64,000 nt of DNA from Buxus sempervirens (GCA_947561395.2 OX387188.1:38311942-38375941), one strand, 5' to 3'. Shown: positions 36,300 to 50,013, counted from the stretch's first letter. Made by a program: numbers and translations. Notes: generated by a model not told the origin, from the sequence alone.

Positions 36300-39200
36300 C
36301 TATACTGTGCCTAGAGGCACAGGAGGAATAACAGCTGCGCACCGCTGCCTCCTCGGCCGTCTAGTTGTCTTTCCCCACCCTGTTAGGCTTCTCTCCTCAA
36401 GTCCTAGTTCACTGTTGTTGGGTTGATGTCTTGGCATTGTGTATACTGCGGTCGCTGACACAGAGGGGATCGGGCCACATGTTCGCCTCCTCCCCCTTGC
36501 CCATCCATTTCTAGTGGCATTCCTCCTTGTCAAGCCTGTTTCCCAAGGATGACCGGTGGCCTTCATCAACCCACCGATTGCCTGGAGATCTTCAGTCACC
36601 TCATGTCTAGAGAGAGACGCAAGACCAGGAAGGATATCCCTTTGAAAGTCCTTCCGCTGTCTCCCCCTCCTTGCTTGACCCTTTCGAGGTCGACTAAGCA
36701 GTAAAGTGACAGCTGTGTCTTCCTCTTTTCTAGTCTCTGGAACCTGAGGTTTACACCAGCACTCCTCTATCTTGGTCTCTGTAAGCTTCAATGTCATGGA
36801 CTCAAAGTAATCAAGCCCATCACAGGAAAATTCCACATGATCTCCATCATCCCTTCCCCTCAAGTCTAATCCAACCTCACTTTCAGGATCACCCATGTCA
36901 GAAGAAACTACATCTGCAAACCAAAGGAGGCAATCCCTCAGAGAAACTTCAGATGGATAAGAGGCGGCATCATCTGAACCATAATGAACCCCAGATGATG
37001 AGATGGAAATTATAGCCTCCACTGCAATTCTGACTAGTTCCTCCTGCGAGTCTCTGGCATCATGTTGTGGTGATTGTAGCGTCTCATGAGGAATGACTTC
37101 CTCAGTCTCAGGAACTACTGGAGCATCAACCTGAGCCGCAATCTTCACTATAGCTCGTGGATGGTAGGGTGATGATGGAGAACCTTCCTCACTTATGCAT
37201 TCATTCAAATTGATGTGATTTTTTGGTATGGCAAGGTTGCTATCTAGTCCTCCCTCTGTAACTATATTCACTGTGGTGATCTGCTTTTCTGACTTGAATG
37301 GCATAGGATCACAAGCCAAGTCAATATCAAGAATACCAACTTTCCCATCATTCACAAAGTTAACTACTTCAGATTGATTATGGGAAATTGGCATTGAGGT
37401 AAGAGCATAAGACTGTTCCCTGCAAGGCTTGTCAAAAAGGGGGAAACCAAGGATATTTCTAATATTTGAGCAGTTACTGGCATTGATACTCTTTGGCTCA
37501 CCATCACTGGCACATGTGGTTGATGTAGAATCCTTGAGCAAAATTGGATAATTCTCACCTATCTCAATTTTGTTGGTTAACTGCAAAGGACAACCATTTA
37601 AGAAATCCAATCCGATCTTGGTCGAACTTCCCCTTCCTTTTTCAGGTTTACCATTACAATTTGGGTCAACTCTAAGCCAAGACAACCCCATTGGCAGGTC
37701 TTCATGCTTCCTTTTGATACCTGTACTCACAAGATCTTGCTGAGGAGCCATGTCACTGTGGAAACTGCTAGGAGGCAAGATGTTCAGATTCATATCATCT
37801 GCAGACTTTGCATCCATGCAATCTGAACCTTTAAAATACTTTGTAGGACCATGCTGTAAGTCGTGATCAAAGGTTGAATTACCTCCATTGCTGCTTTTCA
37901 TGTAATCAAAGCCAGGTGAAGGGAAGCAAACCTGTGACATCTTGCACTCAGACTGATATCCATGACGTAAGCCATTTCTGTAGGATTTTTCACTTCCTAA
38001 ACTTGGAATAGAGCTAGAATTGTCACTAAGATGCCATCTATCTTCAGCAAGCCCTGAGACCTGAATTGATGACTTAGAATTCATGCTCAATTGACCAGAG
38101 TTGTTAAAGGATGGGAGTGCTTGAACTGCTATCGGGTTTTGGCTCAAGCTGCTCACTGGCTTTTTCCAAGATGAAACCAAGGATGAATCTGACTTGTTAA
38201 AAAGTGGCTTCTGGGAAGCCAGGATTGCTCGAGATTGGTTATAGTTGGTGAGATCATGAATTCTTTCAGAAACTTCTAAACCAAAAATTTTTCTTTCCTT
38301 TGCTGGTACTCTCTTGCTTTGATCAGATGGAGTACATGGAAGTTCATGAGCTTTCATAAGCTCTCGATGTAATGGTTGGGATGATGGAGGTAATTTTTCT
38401 GGAGAGGAACCCTGAGGGAAAGAATATAGTTTGCTTCTACATTTCCCTGAATACAGAAGACAAATCCATTTAGAGTCATCAGTATTATAAAGAAAGAAAA
38501 AATCCTGGAACATAATTCAGAACCTTCATATTTATTAAATAGTAAAATCCCCCAGGATGATAATTCATTGCATTTTTGAATCATTCTACTACAAGACTAT
38601 TCTGCTTAAGTAACTTAAAAGAAAATTACCAAATGAAAATATGCACACATACAAACAAATGCATACATAAATGCATGCATGCAAACATGTTTATTTCCTG
38701 ACCATTTCCTACTTTCCCACAATTTGTCTGCAACATCTGGGGTTTGAAGTTTCCTGAGTGGGTAGTGTGTTTTCTTGTGAGGAGGAATGGGGTTGGCAAA
38801 GCAGGAAAATTTCAACTGGAAAAGTGAAAAATTAGAGGCAAAGCAACTTAAAAGAAAATTATCAAAAGAATATAATGCAAATCCAGAAAAAGAGGCCAGG
38901 GGGAGGGAGGAGGAAGGCCTCACCAGATTCAAAATTGCAAGATAGCCACTCGTGTTTCTTTTCCTTGTGCCATAACTGTAGCAGGTTTGGCTGAGGTCCA
39001 GCATTCCCCTTGTTCTGGGTAGTTGGGAAAAATTCCCTGTAATGGTCTTGAAAACCTAAATCTAGTTTTGAAGGATCCTGCTGTTGGTTCTCCCTATGGA
39101 ATTTGAACTGGCCTAGAGATCCAACGGAAGCTGAAGTCATTGGTTCTTCAATCTGAACAGGTTCATTTAAGTCAGCAAGGTTACAGATCCTTGAACATGA

Positions 39201-40233
39201 ATTAGATCTCGAAGCCTCTCCTTGCCAACCAGGGTTAACACCACTGCCCAGAGATAAATTTACCTCAATTTCAGGGGCAACCTCAGAACTTTCCCGAGGA
39301 CAGCTTGCCACCTCAGTCACTTCAGAATGTTTTCCTTCTTCAAAACGTTCCTGTTCTTCGCTGTCAATGTACTCATCTGCAGGAAGTTGAAGGTCAAATA
39401 ATCTCTTCCAAGACTTCTTGCATTTTGACTCCAATAATTCACAGGCTTTTGAACTGCCTGAATTTTGATCAGTAACTGGACTGGCTTCTACAAAACTTAG
39501 AGGAGACCGGATATTATCAGTGCCAGAAACAGACGCTCTATTACAAGTAGAAGGCAGAAAGGGCAAGCTGGGGATATTCCACATCTTCTGAACATGCCCA
39601 AATTGCATCTGTGATGAGAAGAAATTTGGTTGTGATGTCTCTACTGGCATTGGATATTTCTGTAAGTTTTTCTGCTTCATTTCATCCATCAAGTCCTTTT
39701 GTATTCTATAAAGACGGTGGAGTTCATAGACCTGGATAATAAAAACATATTTAGATAATTGAAATACTAAGAACTCTATTGGGTACTCAAAAGAAACTAA
39801 TCCATTTGTGAGTTCCTGCCCCTCAAATCTTAAATAAATTTGATCGTGTATCCATAAGATTGTCTATCAAAATACTAAGTAAATGATCAGGTGGTGATTA
39901 TATTCAAAAAAATCAGGTTATGTCAATTGATTTCAAAATTATAAATTCAAACTTCACAAATAAATAATCCATAGCTTGATATAGAAATGATAAATATACC
40001 TGACTCCTGAATACAATTTCATGCTCAAGCATTGTCTGCTTTAGTCCTTCCTTATTGTACCCCAAATAACCATCCATGGCAGGCCTTGGCAAGAACCCAT
40101 TGCAGTAGTGCCCACTCCTTGAAGTTTCACCTTCATAACATAGGGGCCAACTACCACCATTAACATCACCATTAATATCCCTCATGGTATAATATCCAGG
40201 CAAGAAGCTCTTAGAGTGCACTTTTGTTCCCAT
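36300..40233 (-). CDS. DUF863 family protein
   Basis: Three coding exons on the minus strand (40233-40000, 39731-38924, 38446-36300) join to 1062 aa, in line with the plant DUF863 family. Exon 1 gives MGTKVHSKSFLPGYYTMRDI. Exon 2 opens with VYELHRLYRIQKDLMDEMK and holds RLFDLQLPADEYIDSEE (about 188-204), NLSLG (about 236) and DLNEP (about 265-269). Exon 3 holds the low-complexity middle and the conserved C terminus (RRGRQRKDFQRDILPGLASL, GHPWETG). DLNEP and NLSLG resemble EAR-type repressor motifs, so a nuclear co-regulatory role is possible but only inferred. Basic RGR/RRR clusters near the end could be nuclear-localisation signals. The 737-codon frame begins inside intron 2, so its first part is not coding. 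Confidence 0.88.
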
Positions 40234-40235
40234 TC

Positions 40236-42959
40236 CTACGAATTAAACATCACAACCAGGTGTTAGACAATTTTGCTAAAGCAATAACTCACTTTCTCTT
40301 ATACAGTTGATCTGAACCAGTTTCAGTATCCAAGAAAAAAAAGGATATGAACGATTTGTGAAATAATCATAACCTAATCCAAGGGTTTATTTTCTTAAAG
40401 TAGGAACAAAACCTCTTCGAACGCCAGTACTCTTGAATGTCTACAACAATGAAAGGGCAGTAGAAAAAAAAATCAAATATGTAACACTTCAGCCATGTTT
40501 TTCAGCCTTGGGTAAATCTTTGAGCAGATCATATGATACTTGTCCATCTCTGAAGAATTTCAGAAAGCATTCATCCAAACACATCAATGGCTCTTAACCC
40601 TTTTCGCAGTCATACTTTTATCACCTTAGAAACATTTATGAGAGTGTCTAAAACAGAATCCTTGAGGGAGAGCACACACTATGGATAATTAGCACAAAGT
40701 AAAACAGGCATTTGCTATAACTAAGAGATAATTAAATGTCAACATGATAAATGAGTTCAAGAAATCCAGCCATGCCCACAAGGAAGCCAATCAAACTTAC
40801 CATTTTTGACAAAATTAGGTCTTTATAATATGTTCTTCTTGAATGTCAACTTCTAGCAAAATGAGTTTTCACCCAAGCCTTTGGTTCTGGGTTTGAACTG
40901 TGTACTGTTGGTGTGTCACGATAAAAATTTATCAACTAAGCAACCAGTTGGACATGCCATGATATCATCAAAACCTCAGTCAATTTTGGGTACAACTAGT
41001 GCTAGAGCACCACCATTCCCTTCCAAGCACTCTTTTGAAATCACATTAGGAATTTTATACTAATCATGCCACACACACACACACACACAAAAACTATTAT
41101 CATACAATTCTAGACGAATAATGAACCATAATGATTGTAATAATCATACAATTCCAGATAAATAATGAACCATAATGACGGTAATAAAACCTGTATAAAT
41201 ATTGATCACCAATAAGGGAAGGGAAACCCCAAAAATTCCCCCTTTATACCCATCCACTCATGCAAAACAATAACAACAGGCCAATGAATAACAGATTTCA
41301 TCTAGGAATAAGTGCACCAAATTCCACACTAGATGTAATACTCAGCGTAGTGGTCTGAATCCCAAATTTTTATTTTGCAAGTAAATTGAAGAAATTATTG
41401 TACTGCCTTGAACAACATCCCAAGATGAACTTTCTCGGCTGTCTAACCATTGTATAATGAGGATTCATGAGCATAAGGTTGTCGCAGCCACAAAGGATCA
41501 TGGTTAACACTTCAAACAAAGTATCAAAACCCTAGAATGTCCATACACCGACTACATTTAAAGTGAGCACAAGGTATATGCAAGTCCATAACATCATTGA
41601 GCAAGATCCAAAATAAGGTAGCTGAATAACTGAAATCACTGTATATTTTTAGCTCCCCAAAGGAACGAGAGGCTTGAGAAGTTACATTAAATAACAGATT
41701 GGTGGTTCAAATCAAAAAAATTTCCAGTGGAAAGCTTTCCAAACACTCAAACAGATCTAAAGTAACTACAGTCCAGATCTAAGCATCAAATGCAACCCAA
41801 AACGATATCTCTGCAATCTGCATTTCCAAATCTTAGATGATGAAAATGGATACAAAAAACTCATACAGTTTAAGTTAATATGAACCAAATTAGTAGTCCA
41901 TAAATTTAAGGGTACTCAGCAAATATTGCGCTTCAATTTTGTGCATTGCCAGTCCTGAGTACTGGGTAAATAAGGGTTTTATCAAGGGGGGAGTGGTTTA
42001 AAAACTTCACTTAATCCCTCCATCCATTGCATGTAGAACACTGTTTCAGTCTGATGCTAGCACATTCTCAGAGATGTCATACAGCAGAATGATATTCACA
42101 TATTTTAAGAGTAGAATGCAGTTTACTAAGGAGCCAGCTATGAACAAGAGATCCATTAAGGTTGTCCCTTTGAAAGATAGCAGAAAGTGAAAACCATATC
42201 TGAACAAATCATATAATTATATATAGGGATGAACTATTGCTTTTAGATATGGAAATAAAAACCATACCCCAAGCGATAGAATAATAAAGTCAAGACAGCC
42301 GAAATTAAATCTATTTATGAATATACAAATAAAAGGCAACAAAATTCCACTGTTTTTTATAGCATCATACCAGGGAAGGGGCTAAGTAATATGGTCATCT
42401 GTTCTCAATATCTGAGTAAAAAAACCTGTTGATCAGATTCTATAAATTTTGAAATCTCACAATGGTTCCAGAGAGATCCTTGAAAAATTGGCTTATAAAC
42501 ATCTGTAATAGGATAGCAACATAAATGTTAAACACGCTTCCGTCAAAAAAGAAAAAGCTCATTCTTTTTTTAAATAAATATTGTCGCTAGTCATCATCAG
42601 AGGATGTCTAATTAGAAGAAATATACAGAAAGATCCTGAACAGGTGCAAATCCCAATAGAAAAACCTACCATATCCAAAAACCTAAGTAACCCTGTCATC
42701 CATAAAATCTCATCAAACCCCTTAACATGAAATCTATAAAAGCAATAATCAATAACAGTGAACGAGTTAAAAAGATCGCAAAAGATAATGCAGTTACACA
42801 ATTACTCATATCACACTAGAATCCATCAGACAGGAAAACAGAATCTAAAATAGGAAACAAAGATAAATTAAATCATTAAAAAAAAATCGCATGAACACCC
42901 AGAAACCAATCCTTAATATATTGGAGTGAACCAATTAAGAAAAAAAAATTGGGATTTAC
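40236..42959 (-). other. Leader intron of the DUF863 gene
   Basis: On the minus strand a good donor (GAG|GTAAAT) lies at 42960/42959, and an acceptor (CGTAG|GAATG) ends at 40236, two bases before the ATG. This implies a 2.7-kb intron in the 5' UTR and a first exon from about 43330 to 42960. Nothing coding is seen in the intron; it has a (ca)n run at about 41072-41090. Confidence 0.6.
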
Positions 42960-43330
42960 CTCAGACCCACATCATCCTATCACCCTTCCTAAAAATCATC
43001 CATATATTCAACAAAACCACGACTATCTAACGACGACAAAGAAACCCCTCTCAGCTCCACGAAAATTTACACTCTTGGGCTTGCAGTCGCAGCAGAAACG
43101 AAGCAAACAAAAAGCAGGAAAAACCCATGAACCATAATACAGAACAGAAGGCCTCGAAGAGCACAAACAATGAAGTGGGTATTGGTGTAACGCCATTGAC
43201 GGAGCTTAGATCGTCATCAGGTAGAAGAAACAGGGAGATTTCGATCTGCTGGGCCAGTCTCTGAAAGAAGGTGAAGAAAGAGAAAGAAAGATCCCAGATA
43301 AGAAAATCTCCACACAAGCAAACGACCTTC

Positions 43331-45498
43331 TCAGAATAGTGACATGAAATTTGTCAACATCCGGTCTCGTTTATTCTCTGCTTTTTCCTCTCCTCCCTCT
43401 AATTTCTTCCTATCTACTCTCTCATTATTTATATCTGGGCATTTCTAGATTCTCTCCACCTTCCTTGCTTTTGGATACAGGCACTAAAAGCTCAAGACAG
43501 AAAATAAAATAAAATCAAACGCATCTGTTTTGACAACAAACTCAAATAATCTTCCATTTTTGTCTTTAATTAATTATGATTTGATTTTTCTTCTCCTTTT
43601 TATTGGTCGGAATGGTAGAAATTGCTGGGACCCATTTTAAAGTTAGAAAGATGTGTCTCCTAAGTTTTAGAACAGTTTCACTATTGCCCTCGGTACTTCA
43701 CTTTAATACAAGAACAGAACTAGTACCTTTGTCTGTCTCTCTCTCTCCCTAAAATTCTCTTTTTGGGATGTGGGGTTTCTTATGTTGGAGGATCCCTTTA
43801 AACCAAAGATAACTTTTAGGGTTTCATAACAGAGATCTAGTCTCATCATTAGCCAAAATTAAGGTAGAAACATTTTCTTTTATTAAGAGTTTTCTTTCTT
43901 ATTAATCCTCCACTTGATCACTTAGATTGATTGAGTACTCTACTTTAAATAAAGGAACAAGATTCAATGTCTGTGAACTCCACATTTGATTAGTGATTCA
44001 TTAATTGATAGATTCATTTGATTAGGCCTCTTGAGGTCTTTGTTACATGAGAATTATACAAATCACAATGGAAATAAAACTATCAAAAGAATGTGATCAT
44101 ATGATCTCTTCTAGATTTAGGTCACACTCACTGACAAAGAAACTTGCTAAGTTTGAAAACAAATACATGAAGACTTTAAACTCACAATAGACCTAGCAAA
44201 ATCAACTCCAGCAGTATTGAAGACTTTGAAGAAACAACTTTCATTAAATGTACGGCTTGCTCTTTGATCAAATCTTGATAATTTGCATATTAGTCATACT
44301 TCTTTGGAGCTATCACTCCTCAACTTAGAATCAAGGTTGTTCAAACAAGTTTATCATCATCGGCATCAAAAATCAGTTCTCAGCAAAGTGGGGTCAATGA
44401 CACGAATCTTTTCTCTTTATCACATTTTATCAAAAATCATATCTCTTAGTTAATTTACTATCTTTGTAAGTTTTGTTTTTATTAACTTCATTCATATATG
44501 CTCTTTTTAGGTCTTCCCTGTGATCTTTTAGACCCTTTATGATGCACCCTCTGACGTTTTATTCGCACATCTCTAGATCTCCGCTTTACATATTCAAACT
44601 ACTTTAAACGAAGTATACATGTTTAATTGCTTTCCAACTATGACTTATGGAATGAAACTCCATTTACAATCCAAGAATCATTACAAGGGTCAATGGTGGT
44701 ATTTTCCAACTAAGAAATTGACTCTAAAAGTCTATGATTGTTAATGATGTTTGAAATTACAATAAAATTCTTATAATAGTATTTACATAAGGGGTGGTGA
44801 TATTTGTCATAACAGTTTTGATTGCTTTTGACACGTGTCCAACTCGGTTCGGTTTGATAGCAACTTAAAACCAATCCAAGGTCAATGAAAGTCGACAAAA
44901 AATTTTAATCTAATGAAATCCATTAAGAAGTAATCTCCTCAATTCGTTAGAAGACAAACCCTAAAACCAGCCCAGGCAAACAGAACGGAATGTACGAAAT
45001 TTGAGTTAATGTAGCAAACGAGGATACAGCAGACATATTGTGGTTCTTCATGGAGAATTCTGTAATTTTAATGTAAAATCCGAGACAGGAGCGGATCATC
45101 CGTACAATTCTTTTACACGTTGAAACCATGCGGCAGAAATTCCTTCTGCTCTCTCTCTCTCTTTCTTCAATCCCGAGGTGGATCTGCGTTCGTAAATCTG
45201 AGGCTTCGAAACGGCTTGTGTTCGGTTCGGTACAAAATTAGATACGATTCTGGAGAAAATATCCGATATGCCACAACTTATGCTGAAATGACTGAATTAT
45301 CCTCGGTCGATCTTCCTTTTTACTTTGTTTTTGCTTTCGCTTCTTCCGAGGTCCGTTCCTTCCACCCCCCCACACGGAGGTGCAGTCTGCTGCCGCAGGC
45401 GCGCGCTGTTTCTAGCAAGTCACATGAACGTCGTCATCATTACACAGTTGCCATTTTAGGGGTTGAGACCGTCGACGGATGAGTTGGTGAGTCGGACG
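43331..45498. other. Intergenic DNA upstream of the DUF863 gene
   Basis: It contains the DUF863 promoter region and the RTE-like remnant listed separately. A 120-codon open stretch at 45120-45482 has no ATG and no family I recognise. Nothing else is seen. Confidence 0.5.
44374..44610 (-). mobile_element. RTE-like LINE remnant, second copy
   Basis: Similar along its length to 8060-8290 (shared ctctttatc-c-tttatcaaaaatcata, tttttaggtcttcc and tctccgctttacat phrases). On the minus strand it should be the 3' part of a reverse-transcriptase reading frame. Stops and indels are present. Confidence 0.45.
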
Positions 45499-45636
45499 AT
45501 GCAGTACCATTGGATGCTGCCACGTGTAGCATCCAATGCTACTTACTTCACATCTTTTTTAATGTAAAATGATGTTTCACATTAAATAGCAGCAGCCATT
45601 GGATGTTACACGTGGCAGTATCCAATGGTACTGCAT
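45499..45636. repeat. Foldback (hairpin) element, 138 bp
   Basis: Arms 45499-45540 and about 45594-45636 are inverted repeats of about 43 bases with only a few mismatches (atgcagtaccattggat... against its complement). An inner pair, tttaatgt and acattaaa, extends the hairpin. Each arm holds a CACGTG core. This matches a foldback MITE. A diverged relative is at 46916-47084. Confidence 0.85.
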
Positions 45637-46309
45637 TGTTTGCCGCATCAACTTAACCGCAGGCCGGTAGGCGATTTCACTCCTTATGGTAAAGGATTCG
45701 CATCACCTGCTGGGTGCCGATGATGTGGCTTGTGTTAGGACTGCCGGTGATGTGGCCCTGTCCCATTGGTTGCTGGATGCACTGTTGGTCACCCAACAGG
45801 TGATGAATCCATGAATCCATGGTAAAAGGGTAAATTTGGTTTTTAATGATATTTTTAAAATAATTCAGATTTAGTCGCTAAATTCTTAAAAATTAAAAAT
45901 TAATAATATTATTTAAATAATTAAGATTTAGTATCATTTTACTGAAATTTTTTCTAAAAATACCCTTGAAAAGACTTGCATGCCTCACTTTGCGAATGAA
46001 TGAAAAAGTCTTTAAAGTATGTTGAGGGCATTTTCGAAATAAATTTTTTATGAACATTAAAATAATATTGATTCTCAATTATGTTTAAAAAATATCAATA
46101 TTTTTCAATTAATAAGAATTTGATGACTGAATCTGAATTATATTAAAAAAATATCACTAAAAACCAATTTCCCCTTCTAAGTCCGTTTTCGTCTCCTGCG
46201 TTCCCCGTGCCACGTGCCACCATGTGGCCATATCTCTCCACGTGATATATTAACGGTTTTTCTTCCCGTTAGAAACGGTAAGACTATAAGAATTTGCGAC
46301 GTCCTTGAA

Positions 46310-46455
46310 AGGAGACCGTTTCATCTTATCTTACACTTGGTTCTATCAGCATAAAACGTACGGATGGATACCTCCTTTTAATAAGAGGCCTACACCCGAA
46401 AATAGATATGAGCGGGTGGTTTCACTGAACCACGGGATTTCGGCTCTAGAAGAGC
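46310..46455 (-). repeat. Degenerate relative of the structured-RNA element at 59.1-59.3 kb
   Basis: Read on the minus strand, it aligns with 59172-59305: tagagc, cagtgaaaccacc, ggtatccatccgtac, ttttatgctg and gatgaaac match in order. The stem is kept with different bases (TGGTTC with GAACCA). No USE is recognisable upstream, so this looks like a dead copy. Confidence 0.5.
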
Positions 46456-46915
46456 TTCTCTCTAACACTTTTGTCATCACCATTCCAATGTGATAAAAAC
46501 AAACAAAGAAATCTATATTTTCTAGGGGACTTATATTTAGTTTGATAGAATTCATAGGGAAATAAAAATGGAAATAAACTTTCCATATATGTGATATATA
46601 AAAAAAACTAGGAAACCACACTGATTTGTAAATGTTTTTGTGGGGCCCAAATCGCATGCCATTCGATTGAGTTAATTAGGATGATATGACGTAACAAATC
46701 TGTAATGTGGAGAAAATATGAGGGGCATTTTGGGTATGAAATGTCACGTCCAAATTTTGGGTATGGAAAATAATTTTTTTTAAAAGGTTTATTTTTCTAC
46801 TGAAAGGCATTAGAGGGAATTTAAAACTAAATAAATAAACAAACTAATAAAGTATTATTTTAGTTCCCTTTTTATTGCTTTCCCTCAAACCGAATGGGAT
46901 GATATTGTCTAACCA

Positions 46916-47084
46916 TGCAAGTACCCTAGATGCTGTCATATGTAGTATCTAAGGGTGACTATTACATTGCTGCTATATGTAGCATTCAATGTAAAATGTC
47001 ATTGAAGTGACGTTTTACATGGAAAAATATGAAAGAACAATCACCCTAAGATAATGCATGTGGCAGCATCCTAAGGTAACTGCA
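46916..47084. repeat. Diverged foldback element
   Basis: Arms of about 50 bases start tgcaagtaccctagatgctg and end in the complement of tgcagttaccttaggatgctg. They relate to the arms of the 45499-45636 element but are more decayed. Both elements are followed by gccgca...gg/cggcagacgatttca, and a piece of that tail recurs at about 47549-47575. Confidence 0.65.
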
Positions 47085-47888
47085 GGGTCTGCCGCAACAA
47101 CCCTGCGGCAGACGATTTCATCCTAAACCAAACGTACGAAACGGCAGCGAAATTTCCGCCGGTGCACAATCGAGAGTTGGCTACGTAGCGTACTGGACAA
47201 AACGGAAGTAGGAGCTGTGATCTACTGAGAAACATGTACGTACTCCTCTGCTGATCCACCACTTACCACCGCGATGTATTGACCGTATGATGATGGTCAA
47301 AGTTCTTTAAGTTCTACGTTCCTACCGATGCAGCTGTGGGGAACCGCAACAACATAAGTGATTGAAAACGATGGTCACGTGGATGTCTCGTCCCCCGTTT
47401 AGTCCTCGGAAATATCTACAGTGTGACAAGTGGCGGGCCCTTCTTGTTAGAGGTGGGGCCAGCCCTACCACAAGGTATGAAGTTAGCTTTTTTCACATTA
47501 AAAAATATAAAATGTCAATATGTTAGTATGAATCTTATAAAATAAGATGCGGCAGGGTCTGCCGCAAACAATTTCAACCCATCCAAAACCATATGACTTT
47601 TTATTTTTAATTTTTTTGGGGAGTCATTAGTTAAATCATAAAAATGTAGATTATTTAGGAGCTAACTAAATTGCCTATATCCTCTGACCCGAAAGGAAAA
47701 AGAAATTTCCTATATTTTAGCGATTTAATTAAATCATAGTGCGTCTTACACACAAATAAGTGCATGTAACACGTAATTTAGTGCATCCAAAATTGTCTAT
47801 AATTGGGCAAAATTATAAATTTCTTTCTTTTTTAGAAAAAGTAGTGCATCTTATACACAAAAAAGTACATCTAAACATGTAAATTGGT

Positions 47889-48297
47889 TAGAGCTGGTAA
47901 AATGTGGCCCGACCCAATTTAAATGGGTTTGGGTTGACCCATATATTAATTGGGTTGGGTACAGGTTGGGGTTTCTCCAACCCGCAGTAAGCGGGTCAAC
48001 CCGATTATGACCCAGCAACCCGACGGGTAACCCGATTTTAAAAAGCGACAAAAGTGTATCGTCCAGACCCGATTAACCCCCAACCTGACACGAACCCGGC
48101 ACAACCGGACCCAATTAACCCCCCAACACTATTCTAATCATATTTTTTGAAAAATAAATAATAATAATAATAATAAACGGGTTGGCGAGTTGAACCAATT
48201 TATTGGCGGTTTGGGGTTTTCCAACCTGACATAATCGAACCCAACCCAATTATGACCCGACCGGACCTCAACCCAACTTGACCCATTGCTAGCTCCA
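47889..48297 (+). mobile_element. hAT-like MITE with perfect 8-bp TSD
   Basis: The element starts TAGAGCTGG and ends in the complement of TGGAGCTAG, and is flanked on both sides by aaattggt (47881-47888 and 48298-48305). Its reverse complement aligns with the MITE at 21547-21941. It is non-coding and rich in gggttgacccg-type motifs. Confidence 0.88.
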
Positions 48298-48305
48298 AAA
48301 TTGGT

Positions 48306-49852
48306 GCATCCAAATCACGTACAACTGGGGCAATTTACTTGTAACCTTCGATATAGTTTTGTCAAGAAAAGTTAGTTGATGTTAGACACGAATGTGGGTT
48401 TTATAACAAGTAAACTAGTGCATCCAAACTTTTTAAGTATAATTCTTTGTAATCAAATAAAATTTTTGTCATATACTTTGAAATTACACATCATTTTTAG
48501 CACAAATCAACATGTCAATTGACAATCATGTGGAAATTTTGTATACTTGATAAGTTTTAATTGGTTTCAAGTTAAAAAAAAACACAAGATCTTACCTTAA
48601 AAGGTTCCCAAAAAGTCGAAACAATCTAACTTGGTTTAGCATTTTTAGTACAAAATAAATCAAATGTCATGGAAAATCAACCTAAATTGAACTATTCTTA
48701 GTTTTGATTTTAGACTTTTAGTAGGTTGTCCAGTTGAATCGATCCAAGTTGCACAATTATAATCTATTTAATTTAAACAACAAAATGCCGATAAAAACTT
48801 ACCCGTCAAGAATCGAATACAAGACTACCTGCCCTTACATCATGTTAAAAAAACCGTATTACCTAAAAGCTTAAGCTAATAAGTACTAGGGTAACTATGA
48901 AGCAAAAACAAAAACTCAAAGTGTTCTTTATATATAGATCATAAAAGTTCTCAAAACCAATGTTTCTCTCTTCACAAACATTGACCCCTACTACCATGTC
49001 CCACCACTTGCAATGATTTCGACGAAGATAATGAAAGCTTACCAAACACACTTTTCGCTTTAAGAGGCAAAGTGCAACTATACAACTTCTAGAATCCTAT
49101 TTCTAACTTCTAAATAGCAAAATTTTCCAAATCTATCCAAACACTAATTTTACAAAACACACTTTGACTTCATAAAATTTGAAAGTTAAAAATAACCAAT
49201 TAATTAGTACAACACCAGATATGTCTGTTAATAAATTTTTTTTTTAACACGGCATTAATTATTGAAAAATGCTAGAAGGAAAACATCACATTAGGAAAGC
49301 AAAGACTGATTGAAGCCATCTTCCTTATCTCAAACTGTAGACCCCAGATACCAATCACCTCAACCTCTCTTGATTTGAAAATGACAAAACGAGGGTCGTA
49401 AATTCTGTTTCAATGAATGATTGTTTATCTCACTATCTACTTACTTATTTTCCAATCAAAGGACAGATGGGGTTTGTGTGGCTGAAAGAATTTCTGGGGT
49501 TAGCAAATCATTTAATGAAGAAAGAATTTTAATGATCTAATAAAAAAGTTGGAAATTAATTAATATTATTAATAAATATTTTGGATACAATTGATTAATA
49601 GATATATCCATCCTTTTTCATGATTTTGCTTCAAGAAAACTAAAAAAATGAAAAAAAAAAGAGAAGAGTTTGATTAAATCCATTAATTGGCAATTAAGCT
49701 TAATTATTAGTTACGAAAAATCAACAATAGTAACAGCAAAATGTCAAAAATAAAATTGTAATACGTATCTAAAAGACTGACTTCACAAGGATTCTACTCT
49801 TGTAAACTCAAACCGCAGCATCAACTGAGATTAGAACTAAGACTTTTGTTTT
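48306..49852. other. AT-rich intergenic DNA
   Basis: No gene, RNA or delimitable repeat is seen. Short open frames here show no family resemblance. Confidence 0.6.
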
Positions 49853-49857
49853 GTTTA

Positions 49858-50013
49858 TATTAGGGTGTAAATATTGTAAATAATTATTAATTTGGAGATT
49901 AGTTAGTTAGCTTTCTGTTTTAACTAATACTCTGTAACAGCGGCTATATATATAGCCAGCTTCTGTATTGTTGAAGAGAATGAGAAAATCACTTCTTCCT
50001 CTCGCACCTAATA
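49858..50013 (+). repeat. 5' LTR of the copia element
   Basis: 156 bp. A palindromic ggctatatatatagcc at about 49942-49957 holds the likely TATA box. The terminal inverted bases are TATTAGG/CCTAATA. Confidence 0.95.

Noticed and set aside
45120-45482. 120-codon plus-strand open frame
   Set aside because: The frame starts without ATG, is rich in low-complexity CT-derived residues at its start, and shows no domain.
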